Of a DNA stretch of 30,193 nt, positions 7,830-15,146 are shown one piece after another (position 1 is the stretch's first letter; every line of letters begins with the position of its first letter). The notes under the pieces are model-generated. The model saw nothing but the letters and a program-made list of their open reading frames with translations, had not been told where the DNA came from and ran no database searches. The stretch is from UBA4416 sp040376995 (GTDB lineage: Bacteria > Bacteroidota > Bacteroidia > B-17B0 > Aurantibacillaceae), in assembly GCA_040376995.1 (NCBI GenBank), contig JBEIPP010000014.1:1-30193 (forward strand). Direction: 5' to 3'. Made by a program: the position numbers and the translations under genes.

Positions 7830-10217
7830 ATGGCAAAACAAACTACAAGTTCAAAACAACCTGTTTTTAAAGAGTTAAAGAATACATTTCATTTTTTTCC
7901 GTTTAAAAATCAAACAACTCCTTTTATAGTAATTATATTATTAGGCTTGATTTTTAATTTAACCTCTTTGCATAACGAATACGCGTTGGACGACGGTATT
8001 ATTATTCACCAAAATGACCACGTTATTAAAGGCGTTAAGGGTATTAAGAATATTATGACCAAAGATGCCTACGAAAGTTTTTATCGCAGAATGAATGCTA
8101 CCGATCAGTTAGCAGGTGGTCGTTACCGTCCATTATCGGTTGTGAGTTTTGCTATTGAGCAAGAATTTATTGGCGCTTACCCTAAAGATGGTTTATACCC
8201 TGCACAATGCTGGGATACAAATGGCAATAAGGCTAATGATGTAGAAGAAGATACAAATGATGACGGTGTATTCAATGAAGTAGATTGCCAAGTAAAAGGC
8301 GCATCATTAAGACACTTTGTAAATATTATCTCAATGATTATTGGGGTTATGTTATTGTATTTATTTTTTAGAAACTATATTTTTAAAGAGTGGCATGATT
8401 TAGCGTTTTTAGCAGCCTTAATTTTCTTAATGCACCCCATTCACTCAGAAGCCATTGCCAATGTAAAAAGTAGAGATGAGTTGTTTTCATTAATTTTTAT
8501 CTCATTAACCTTCTTTTACTCGTTTAAATACATGCAAGAAAAAAGTAACAAAAATTTATTTTGGGCCTCTTTTAATTTTTTATTAGCCTTACTTTCTAAA
8601 GAATATGCCGTGGTGTTAATTATCTTAATTCCAATTGCGATATATATATATGGAGGGTTAGAATTCAATATCAATAAATTTATTCTTGCATTTATTGGAT
8701 ATATGACTTTAGGAATTGGACTTTTTCTTCTTACAAAAACACATTCGGCATACAAACATGCGGAATCCGCCAAAATGTTGGTATATTTTATTGCTTCTAT
8801 TGGCTCATTAATTGGTGGGTGGAAAATATTCTCAAAACATTATAAAGAGTATAAAGGGGCATTTATTGTTATAACAGCATTCATTGTAAGTGCATTAATT
8901 ATGCTTGTAATTAAACAAAATCATGACATTAAAGCATTACCAGGCGCAAAACCAAATTTGTCTTATTGGATATTTCCATTTGTTTATTTATTTTTTGGTA
9001 TATTTATTTTTGGTTCAAAAAAGAAAGATTATGGTTCTTTAATGAGTTGGCATTTCTTTATCATGTTATTTTATTTAGGAATGCGTTTAGTAGCCGTTAA
9101 ATTAAAGCCAGGCGTGCCTGATACCGAAATTTTAAACAACCCATACTTATTAGCATCACAACACGAACAATGGGCTACTAAAGTGTATGTGTTATTAAAA
9201 TACTTTACATTATGTTGGTTCCCTCATCCATTATCATCAGATTACTCTTTTAATACGATTCAATTTAGAACTTTTGCAAGTTGGGATACTTTAGTATCAT
9301 TAGTGTTACATCTAGGATTATTATACGCAGGATTTAAACTTGTTTTAAAGAAACATACTTTAGGTTTTGCTATTGCTGTTTACTTTGCCTTTTTATTAAT
9401 GATTGGTAATATCTTAATGGACATTGGAGCAACGATGGGCGAACGTTTGTTATTCCATTCAACCATTGGATTTGTAATTGCCTTAGCTTGGTTAATTTTA
9501 AAAGGAATAGATAAAGTACCAGGAACTTTAATGACTAAGCGTGTAGTTTTCTTTGTTTTATTAGGAAGCATGACATTTTTATTTGGCTGCAAAACTTGGG
9601 AACGTAACTGGGATTGGAAAAATGATATTACTTTATTCTTAAAAGATGTAGAAACCGTTCCAAACTCTGTATTAGTGTTAGGTAATGCTGGAGCTCGTTA
9701 TATTGATTTATCTGACACAAAAAACTTCGTGGCTCACCGCGAAGAATCTTTAGAAAAAGGTATTAAATATTTAAAACATGCCATTGAATTACATCCGCGT
9801 TATGTAAACGGATATTTAAATTTAGGTTTAGGTAGCTACAAGTTACATCGAGATAGAGATGCTTTATTTTATTGGAAACAAGCAGAACATTTATATCCAA
9901 ATAACCCGTATTTAAGAAACTACTATATTGTTTTTTATAATGATTTATTAAATAGAGGATATCAAAAAGCACAACGCGGCCAATTAGATAGTGCTATTTA
10001 CGAATTAAGAAAAACTATTATTTTGGATAAATTAAATCCTGAAGGCTTTTATAATTTAGGTGGAGCTTATTACCAAAACAAACAATACGATAAAGCTAAA
10101 TACTATTGGGAGCAATGCTTAAAAATTAAGCCAGACCATGCACAAGCAAAATCAGGTTTAGCAACTATTGTTACGGTTACTGTGCCAACACCAGCTCAAT
10201 CGCCAGCTAAGAACTAA
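7830..10217 (+). CDS. TMTC-like GT-C membrane protein with C-terminal TPRs
   Basis: This 795-residue polytopic protein opens with a membrane helix (31-46), then a periplasmic loop with the Asp pair LDDG (Asp54-Asp55) and GGRYRPL (about 96-102). Both are hallmarks of the DUF1736/TMTC group of GT-C glycosyltransferases, which use lipid-linked sugars. About ten more helices fill residues 160-590. Residues about 605-785 hold TPR units (YVNGYLNLGLGSYKL; NPEGFYNLGGAYYQNKQYDKA). An unusual first-loop insert carries Cys127, a DTNGN...EDTNDDG acidic run (129-146) and Cys153, resembling EF-hand, dockerin or thrombospondin type 3 calcium loops. It probably modifies exported proteins or glycans, with substrate unknown. 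It is a single transcription unit ending in a strong terminator. The GT-C assignment is good; O-mannosylation itself is not shown. Confidence 0.82.
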   Translation: MAKQTTSSKQPVFKELKNTFHFFPFKNQTTPFIVIILLGLIFNLTSLHNEYALDDGIIIHQNDHVIKGVKGIKNIMTKDAYESFYRRMNATDQLAGGRYRPLSVVSFAIEQEFIGAYPKDGLYPAQCWDTNGNKANDVEEDTNDDGVFNEVDCQVKGASLRHFVNIISMIIGVMLLYLFFRNYIFKEWHDLAFLAALIFLMHPIHSEAIANVKSRDELFSLIFISLTFFYSFKYMQEKSNKNLFWASFNFLLALLSKEYAVVLIILIPIAIYIYGGLEFNINKFILAFIGYMTLGIGLFLLTKTHSAYKHAESAKMLVYFIASIGSLIGGWKIFSKHYKEYKGAFIVITAFIVSALIMLVIKQNHDIKALPGAKPNLSYWIFPFVYLFFGIFIFGSKKKDYGSLMSWHFFIMLFYLGMRLVAVKLKPGVPDTEILNNPYLLASQHEQWATKVYVLLKYFTLCWFPHPLSSDYSFNTIQFRTFASWDTLVSLVLHLGLLYAGFKLVLKKHTLGFAIAVYFAFLLMIGNILMDIGATMGERLLFHSTIGFVIALAWLILKGIDKVPGTLMTKRVVFFVLLGSMTFLFGCKTWERNWDWKNDITLFLKDVETVPNSVLVLGNAGARYIDLSDTKNFVAHREESLEKGIKYLKHAIELHPRYVNGYLNLGLGSYKLHRDRDALFYWKQAEHLYPNNPYLRNYYIVFYNDLLNRGYQKAQRGQLDSAIYELRKTIILDKLNPEGFYNLGGAYYQNKQYDKAKYYWEQCLKIKPDHAQAKSGLATIVTVTVPTPAQSPAKN

Positions 10218-10227
10218 AACCAACATC

Positions 10228-10275
10228 AATACATATTAAAAGGCGAGAATTTATTCTCGCCTTTTAATATGTATT
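10228..10275. terminator. Bidirectional terminator with 22-bp perfect stem
   Basis: The arms at 10228-10249 and 10254-10275 pair over 22 bp without mismatch, around a TTTA loop. The G+C-rich core is AAAAGGCGAGAA / TTCTCGCCTTTT. It separates the convergent TMTC-like gene and rnc and can stop transcription from both sides. Confidence 0.88.
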
Positions 10276-10350
10276 TTATTATTTGCTATAAAATATAGCA
10301 ATATCACGCTAAAACAAAGATGATAATGATGAGTGTAACTAAAAAAAAGG

Positions 10351-11091
10351 TTAAGCGGTAACTAAATTCTCACTCGCTAATTTCTCTAAAACTAATTGTG
10401 CTACTTTTTGTTCGGCAACTTTTTTCGATTTGTGTTCAAAAACACCTTGTTCCACACCATCTATAGATAATTGAATGGTATAGGTTTTTTCTTTACTATT
10501 ATGTTCTTCTTTCAAAACACTGTATTCAAATTGTTTTTTTTGTCGCTGCATCAAAATCTGAAACTGCGATTTGTAATCTGTATCATTTTGTAATAACTCA
10601 TTAATGTCTAAATGCGCTTTAATGATTCTATTTAAAATAAATTTACGCGTTATATCAAATCCCTTATCTAAAAACACAGCTCCAATAAAAGATTCAAAAG
10701 CATCGCCATAGGCACTAGAGCTTACTTTTTCTTTTTTGGTTAAGCGTGAATTAAGTAACACGTCAAAGCCGAATTTTTTGGAAAGCATAAATAAGTTTTG
10801 CCCATTCACAATTCGGCTTCGCATTTGAGTTAAAAAACCCTCATCTTTTTTTGGGAAGAGTTTAAATAAATATTCTGCCACCACAGCGCCAAGCACCGCA
10901 TCGCCCAAAAACTCCAAGCGCTCGTTACTTTGCAAATGTTCGGTAATTTCTTTAGAGGAAGAGCTATGCCTAAACGCTTGTTTATATAATGCTATATTAT
11001 TAGGACTAAATCCTAAAATATTTTTAAGCTTTCGTTTAAACTCTTTATCTTGTTTTGAGAGTGGTTTTAAAACTGATAAAAGCTTTATCAA
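10351..11091 (-). CDS. rnc: Ribonuclease III
   Basis: The 246-residue enzyme cleaves double-stranded RNA in rRNA processing and mRNA turnover in the cytoplasm. The RNase III signature ERLEFLGDAV lies at residues 57-66, with Asp64 at the catalytic position. The second acidic cluster YGDAFESFIGAVF gives Asp130 and Glu133, so the two-metal centre is complete. A double-stranded-RNA-binding domain spans about 171-240 (DYKSQFQILMQRQ near its start, SKKVAEQKVAQLVLEKL near its end). It lies 14 bp downstream of fabF and is the last gene of acpP-fabF-rnc, an order common in Bacteroidota. Transcription ends at the long palindrome at 10228-10275. Length and motifs are ordinary for the family. Confidence 0.96.
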   Translation of the reverse strand: MIKLLSVLKPLSKQDKEFKRKLKNILGFSPNNIALYKQAFRHSSSSKEITEHLQSNERLEFLGDAVLGAVVAEYLFKLFPKKDEGFLTQMRSRIVNGQNLFMLSKKFGFDVLLNSRLTKKEKVSSSAYGDAFESFIGAVFLDKGFDITRKFILNRIIKAHLDINELLQNDTDYKSQFQILMQRQKKQFEYSVLKEEHNSKEKTYTIQLSIDGVEQGVFEHKSKKVAEQKVAQLVLEKLASENLVTA

Positions 11092-11105
11092 AGTAATAAA
11101 TTAAA

Positions 11106-12359
11106 TTATGCAGTGTATTTTTTTACAACAACCGCAGCATTATGTCCGCCAAAACCAAACGTATTACTAATAGCATAATTAATAGTGCGTTTTTGAGCTT
11201 TGTTAAACGTTAAATTTAAACGCGAGTCTAAATCTGGGTCTGGATTTACATTGTTTATGGTTGGAGGAACAATATCATTTTGAACAGCTAATACAGTAGC
11301 CATAGCCTCAATAGCACCAGCTGCACCTAATAAATGGCCAGTCATTGATTTTGTTGAGCTAATGTTCATTTTATAAGCTTGCTCTCCAAATACATTAGTG
11401 ATAGCTTTTAATTCAGCTAAATCACCTAAAGGAGTGCTTGTTCCGTGAGTATTGATATAATCAACAACTTCTGGTCCAATTCCAGCATCTTTTAAAGCGC
11501 GTTGCATCACTAAAGTTGCACCTAAGCCTTCTGGATGAGGAGCTGTAATATGATGTGCATCAGCACTCATACCGCCACCAATAATTTCGGCATAAATTTT
11601 TGCACCTCTTGCAAGGGCATGTTCTAATTCTTCTAAAATTAAAGCAACACCACCTTCGCCTAATACAAAACCATCACGATCTATGTCATAAGGTCGAGAT
11701 GCAGTTTCAGGGCTTTCGTTTCTAGTACTCATAGCTTGGCAAGCGTTAAAGCCACCAATACCACTTTCGTTAATAGCAGCTTCAGATCCACCAGCTACAA
11801 TAGCATTTGCTTTACCTAATTTAATATAAGTAAAAGCGTCAATTAAAGCAGATGTTGATGAAGCACAAGCAGAAACAGTTGTGAAGTTAGGACCTCTAAA
11901 ACCAAAACGCATGGATATATGTCCTGAACAAATATCTGCAATCATTTTTGGAATAAAGAAAGGGTTAAAACGGGGATTACCGTCACCTTTTGCAAAGTTA
12001 AACGTCTCAGTTTGGAAAGTATCTAAACCACCAATCCCTGATCCCCAAATAACACCAATTTCGTTTTTATCAATACCTTCTTTATCTAATCCAGCATCAG
12101 CAACTGCTTGCACAGAAGCTGCAATACCGTAATGAGAGAAAGCATCTAAACGTTGAGCTTCTTTTCTATCAAAATAATCTTCTAATTTAAAACCTTTCAC
12201 TTCGCAAGCAAAGCGTGTTTTAAATTTAGATGCATCAAAACGAGTAATAGGTCCGGCACCGCTTACGCCATTAATTAGATTTGTCCAATAATCGTTAACA
12301 TTACTGCCCAAAGGTGTAACAGCACCAAGTCCCGTAACTACTACGCGCTTAAATTGCAT
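11106..12359 (-). CDS. fabF: Beta-ketoacyl-ACP synthase II
   Basis: The 417-residue condensing enzyme extends acyl-ACP with malonyl-ACP in type II fatty acid synthesis. The thiolase-fold triad is present: Cys165 in TVSACASSTSA, a first His in NTHGTSTPLGD (about 305), and a second His in SMTGHLLGAAGA (about 342). The glycine-rich tail NTFGFGGHNA is also intact. The N-terminus FKRVVVTGLGAVTPLGSN is typical FabF, and the length matches the family. It lies 26 bp downstream of acpP, its acyl-carrier substrate, and 14 bp upstream of rnc, so all three are probably co-transcribed from the promoter at 12651-12682. Confidence 0.97.
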   Translation of the reverse strand: MQFKRVVVTGLGAVTPLGSNVNDYWTNLINGVSGAGPITRFDASKFKTRFACEVKGFKLEDYFDRKEAQRLDAFSHYGIAASVQAVADAGLDKEGIDKNEIGVIWGSGIGGLDTFQTETFNFAKGDGNPRFNPFFIPKMIADICSGHISMRFGFRGPNFTTVSACASSTSALIDAFTYIKLGKANAIVAGGSEAAINESGIGGFNACQAMSTRNESPETASRPYDIDRDGFVLGEGGVALILEELEHALARGAKIYAEIIGGGMSADAHHITAPHPEGLGATLVMQRALKDAGIGPEVVDYINTHGTSTPLGDLAELKAITNVFGEQAYKMNISSTKSMTGHLLGAAGAIEAMATVLAVQNDIVPPTINNVNPDPDLDSRLNLTFNKAQKRTINYAISNTFGFGGHNAAVVVKKYTA

Positions 12360-12385
12360 AAAGAATAATTTTTTAAAGTGAGTTC

Positions 12386-12625
12386 TTAGTTTTTTGCGTT
12401 TGCTTCAATATAAGAGATAGCATCTCCTACGGTAGCAATTTTTTCAGCTTGATCGTCTGGAATAGCGATATTAAATTCTTTTTCAAATTCCATGATTAAT
12501 TCTACTGTATCTAAAGAATCTGCTCCTAAGTCATTAGTGAAACTTGCTGCAGGAGTTACTTCTTTTTCTTCTACACCTAATTTATCAACGATGATAGATG
12601 TTACTTTTGATGAAATGTCTGACAT
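12386..12625 (-). CDS. acpP: Acyl carrier protein
   Basis: This 79-residue acidic helical protein carries growing acyl chains on a 4'-phosphopantetheine arm. The attachment site is Ser37 in the motif LGADSLDTVELIM, which is intact. Helix II and the EKIATVGDAISYI segment follow the usual pattern. It is the first gene of acpP-fabF-rnc, 26 bp before fabF, and has a consensus promoter 26 bp or more upstream. No unusual residues are seen. Confidence 0.97.
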   Translation of the reverse strand: MSDISSKVTSIIVDKLGVEEKEVTPAASFTNDLGADSLDTVELIMEFEKEFNIAIPDDQAEKIATVGDAISYIEANAKN

Positions 12626-12650
12626 TGTGTTTTAGTTTTAAAATTCGGGA

Positions 12651-12682
12651 CAAAGATAGTTGTATGAATTAAAAAACAAAAA
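12651..12682 (-). promoter_or_regulatory. acpP operon promoter (TTTTTG / N18 / TATCTTTG)
   Basis: Read on the minus strand, TTTTTG (12682-12677) is followed after 18 bp by TATCTTTG (12658-12651). The second box fits TAnnTTTG exactly. The spacing is identical to the rimP promoter. The start of acpP at 12625 leaves a short leader of about 20 bases. Confidence 0.72.
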
Positions 12683-12740
12683 AAAAAGCCGTTAAGTAAT
12701 TAATTGTTTATCAAGCATTTAATCAAATAATGGCTTTTTT
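12682..12740 (-). terminator. Possible terminator with large loop
   Basis: AAAAAAGCC (12682-12690) can pair with GGCTTTTTT (12732-12740) around a 41-base A+T-rich loop. On the minus strand the run of ten T (12687-12678) follows the stem, which would fit termination of the small gene ending at 12794. The large loop makes this uncertain. It overlaps the -33 box of acpP. Confidence 0.35.
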
Positions 12741-12793
12741 ACAATTAATTAAAAGTCAAATTAAGCTCACAATTACCCTTTTATTAAGTTTTG

Positions 12794-13090
12794 CTAAGCT
12801 GTTTTTTTTATCACTTTATTGGGATGGTGATGATGACGATGAGATGCTGAACGTGTTATTTTTCGAGAGGGATTTTGCTCTTTACTGTATTTGGCTACAA
12901 TTTTTGAGGTAAGGAAAATTAAAATCCCAAATAGGGCTACTCCACCAATGATATAACCGCTCACAATTAAGTCTTCGGGGGTTTCGTTTAGGAACTTACT
13001 TTTTTCTTGCGAAAAGCCTAAGGTTGTTGCAAATAGTGATAAAATAGTAAGTAAAGTACCGCCGTTGTTTGTTTTTTTCGTTGTTTTCAT
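12794..13090 (-). CDS. Small membrane protein with signal peptide and His-rich tail
   Basis: The 98-residue product has a signal-peptide-like start (MKTTKKTNNGGTLLTILSLF, then ATTLGFSQ). A short polar stretch follows, then a membrane helix at about residues 44-64 (GYIIGGVALFGILIFLTSKI). The C-terminal tail is basic, with the run HRHHHHPNKVIKK at about 83-95. The His cluster would face the cytoplasm if the N-terminal segment is cleaved and the topology is N-out. The HRHHHHPNKVIKK motif seems conserved in Bacteroidota homologues as I remember them. It may bind metal or nucleic acid, which is inference only. It stands alone between acpP and the divergent rimP operon. An overlapping plus-strand frame (12730-12912) is not protein-like. 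Confidence 0.75.
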   Translation of the reverse strand: MKTTKKTNNGGTLLTILSLFATTLGFSQEKSKFLNETPEDLIVSGYIIGGVALFGILIFLTSKIVAKYSKEQNPSRKITRSASHRHHHHPNKVIKKTA

Positions 13091-13217
13091 GATTCTTATG
13101 TTATGTCCTTTATCTCTAATGAGGAACGCAAAGAAATAAAAAACGGTTAAACGTATCTATTCGGGGACTGCTCATCTAATTTAACGACTTTTATCATATT
13201 TAGTTGTGTTAATTTTA

Positions 13218-13248
13218 TTTTGTTTTTAACAAAGATGTGCTATATTTG
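13218..13248 (+). promoter_or_regulatory. rimP-nusA-infB promoter (TTTTG / N18 / TATATTTG)
   Basis: TTTTG at 13218-13222 and TATATTTG at 13241-13248 are separated by 18 bp and match the Bacteroidota primary-sigma consensus fully. Transcription would start near 13254, giving a leader of about 57 bases that contains the hairpin at 13278-13300. Confidence 0.78.
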
Positions 13249-13277
13249 TATCCGTAAATTAGAAGATAGAAAGAATG

Positions 13278-13300
13278 AGGGACAGATAAGTCCCTTTTTT
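13278..13300 (+). terminator. Terminator-like hairpin in the rimP leader (candidate attenuator)
   Basis: AGGGAC (13278-13283), loop AGATAA, GTCCCT (13290-13295), followed by five further T residues, together make an intrinsic-terminator shape between the promoter and the rimP start at 13312. It lies inside the transcript of the operon that encodes the termination factor NusA, so a role in feedback control is plausible. It could instead end a transcript from further upstream. Confidence 0.6.
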
Positions 13301-13311
13301 ATTTTATAAAA

Positions 13312-13776
13312 ATGATAAAAAAAGAAACAATAAATAATTTAATAAACGAGCATTATGCTGGTTCAGATAACTTGTTAGTGGATGTGAAAATCCTGAAAGG
13401 CAACGTGATTGAAATTTATATTGATGCACCAAATCATATTTTAATTGCCGACTGTGTGGCGTTAAGCAGATTTGTTGAGGGGAATTTAGATAGAGAAAAA
13501 GAAGATTTTGAATTACAAGTATCTTCACCAGGCGCAACTGAACCATTTAAAGTAGTGTCTCAATATAAAAAGTATATAGGTACTAAAGTAAAAGTAGTAA
13601 CAAAGGAAGGTGCTAAGCATGAAGGGATTTTAAAAAGCGCTAACGATAATGAATTTGTGATTGAAGAAACGAGAAGAGAGAAAAAACCTGTTGGAAAAGG
13701 AAATCACACTGTAATAGAAGACATAACTTTAACATATAATCAAACAAAAGAAACAAAATCAGTATTACCATTTTAA
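13312..13776 (+). CDS. rimP: Ribosome maturation factor RimP
   Basis: The 154-residue protein assists late 30S subunit assembly. It has the two-domain form of the family: an N-terminal alpha/beta part with GNVIEIYIDAPNHILIADCV and the signature LQVSSPGATEPFK (about residues 63-75), then an SH3-like C-terminal barrel (KYIGTKVKVVTKEGAKHEGI). The LQVSSPG segment corresponds to the usual EVSSPGLDRPL with a divergent tail, as in other Bacteroidota. It is the first gene of rimP-nusA-infB and lies 11 bp before nusA. Confidence 0.94.
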   Translation: MIKKETINNLINEHYAGSDNLLVDVKILKGNVIEIYIDAPNHILIADCVALSRFVEGNLDREKEDFELQVSSPGATEPFKVVSQYKKYIGTKVKVVTKEGAKHEGILKSANDNEFVIEETRREKKPVGKGNHTVIEDITLTYNQTKETKSVLPF

Positions 13777-13787
13777 AAAACAAAACA

Positions 13788-15050
13788 ATGGAAAGTGTAA
13801 ATTTAATTGAATCATTCTCGTTATTTAAAGAAGACAAAAACATTGATCGCGCAACGTTAATGAGCATCATCGAAGATGTATTTCGTACCATGTTAATCAA
13901 AAAATATGGTTCAGATAAAAACTTTGATATTATCGTAAACCCTGACAAAGGAGATATTGAAATTTATAAAAACAGAACCATTGTTGACGATGAGTTTGCT
14001 GAAGATTCTTTTGATTATGATCCAAACAGACATATTAGTTTAACAGATGCTCATAAAATTGAGCCTGATTTTGAAATCGGCGAAGAAGTTACTGAATTAG
14101 TAAAGTTGGACGAAATTGGTCGTCGTAATGTATTATCAGTTCGTCAAAATTTAGTTCAAAAAATTCTTGAATTAGAAAAAACTGGTATTTATAATAAATA
14201 CAAAGAACGTATTGGAGACATCATCAATGCTGAGGTTTATCAGGTTTGGAAAAAAGAGATTATGTTGTTGGATGATGAAGGCAACGAATTATTATTACCT
14301 AAAACTGAGCAAATCCCATCTGATTTCTTCAAAAAAGGAGATTCTGTAAAAGCAGTAGTTTACAAAGTAGAATTAAAAAACGGTACTCCTTCAGTTATCA
14401 TGTCTCGTACAGCTCCAACTTTCTTAGAGCGTTTATTTGAAATGGAAGTTCCTGAAGTTTTTGATGGTTTAATTACCATTAAGAAAATTGTTCGCGAACC
14501 AGGAGAAAGAGCTAAAGTAGCAGTTGAGTCTTATGATGATAGAATTGATCCAGTTGGAGCTTGTGTTGGCATGAAAGGTTCTCGTATTCATGGTATTGTT
14601 CGTGAATTGAAAAACGAAAATATTGATGTTATCAATTATACATCAAATGCTCAATTATTAATTCAACGTTCATTAAGTCCTGCAAAAGTAACCTCAGTTA
14701 AATTAAATGAAGATACTAAGCGAGCTGAAGTTTTCTTAAAACCTGATCAAATTTCGTTAGCAATTGGTAAAGGTGGTTTTAATATTAAATTAGCTGGTAA
14801 ATTAACTGGTTATGAAATTGATGTATTCCGTGATAATGAAGATACAGCTGTTGATGTTGAAGATGTTGATTTAATCGAATTTTCTGATGAAATTGAGGAA
14901 TCTGTTATTAAAGCGTTACAAGCAATTGGTTGCGATACAGCTAAATCTGTATTAGAATTAGAGATTGCTGATTTAGTACGTAGAACTGGATTAACAGAAG
15001 ATGTGATTGAAGATGTTAAAGAAGTATTGCAATCAGAGTTCGAAGATTAA
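13788..15050 (+). CDS. nusA: Transcription termination/antitermination protein NusA
   Basis: The 420-residue RNA-polymerase-associated factor modulates pausing, termination and antitermination. The N-terminal polymerase-binding domain spans about 1-125 (LIESFSLFKEDKNIDRATL). An S1 domain follows at about 130-200 (GDIINAEVYQVWKKEIMLL), then two KH domains at about 205-345. The KH motifs DPVGACVGMKGSRIHGIVRE and ISLAIGKGGFNIKLA are both intact. A short acidic C-terminal extension (IEESVIKALQAIGCDTAKSV to the end) resembles a single helix-hairpin-helix-type repeat. It lies 11 bp after rimP and 96 bp before infB. It is the likely trans-acting partner if the leader hairpin works as an attenuator. 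Confidence 0.96.
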   Translation: MESVNLIESFSLFKEDKNIDRATLMSIIEDVFRTMLIKKYGSDKNFDIIVNPDKGDIEIYKNRTIVDDEFAEDSFDYDPNRHISLTDAHKIEPDFEIGEEVTELVKLDEIGRRNVLSVRQNLVQKILELEKTGIYNKYKERIGDIINAEVYQVWKKEIMLLDDEGNELLLPKTEQIPSDFFKKGDSVKAVVYKVELKNGTPSVIMSRTAPTFLERLFEMEVPEVFDGLITIKKIVREPGERAKVAVESYDDRIDPVGACVGMKGSRIHGIVRELKNENIDVINYTSNAQLLIQRSLSPAKVTSVKLNEDTKRAEVFLKPDQISLAIGKGGFNIKLAGKLTGYEIDVFRDNEDTAVDVEDVDLIEFSDEIEESVIKALQAIGCDTAKSVLELEIADLVRRTGLTEDVIEDVKEVLQSEFED

Positions 15051-15146
15051 TAGTTATATTAACTTATAGTTAAGTTTAAAAGTTAGCTTTCTTTTAAATA
15101 TTAAAAAAGCAAAATTTGATACATAAAAGACGAGGAAATAAATAAT

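Noticed and set aside
11881..12132. Plus-strand frame inside fabF
   Set aside because: It is antisense to a strongly conserved enzyme and shows no domain or start signal.
12730..12912. Plus-strand frame of 60 codons
   Set aside because: It lies antisense to the small membrane protein with the His-rich tail, and its DDDDE run is just the reverse of that tail.
15085..15110. Hairpin between nusA and infB
   Set aside because: The stem is almost all A-T with a mismatch, and termination between these co-transcribed genes is not expected.
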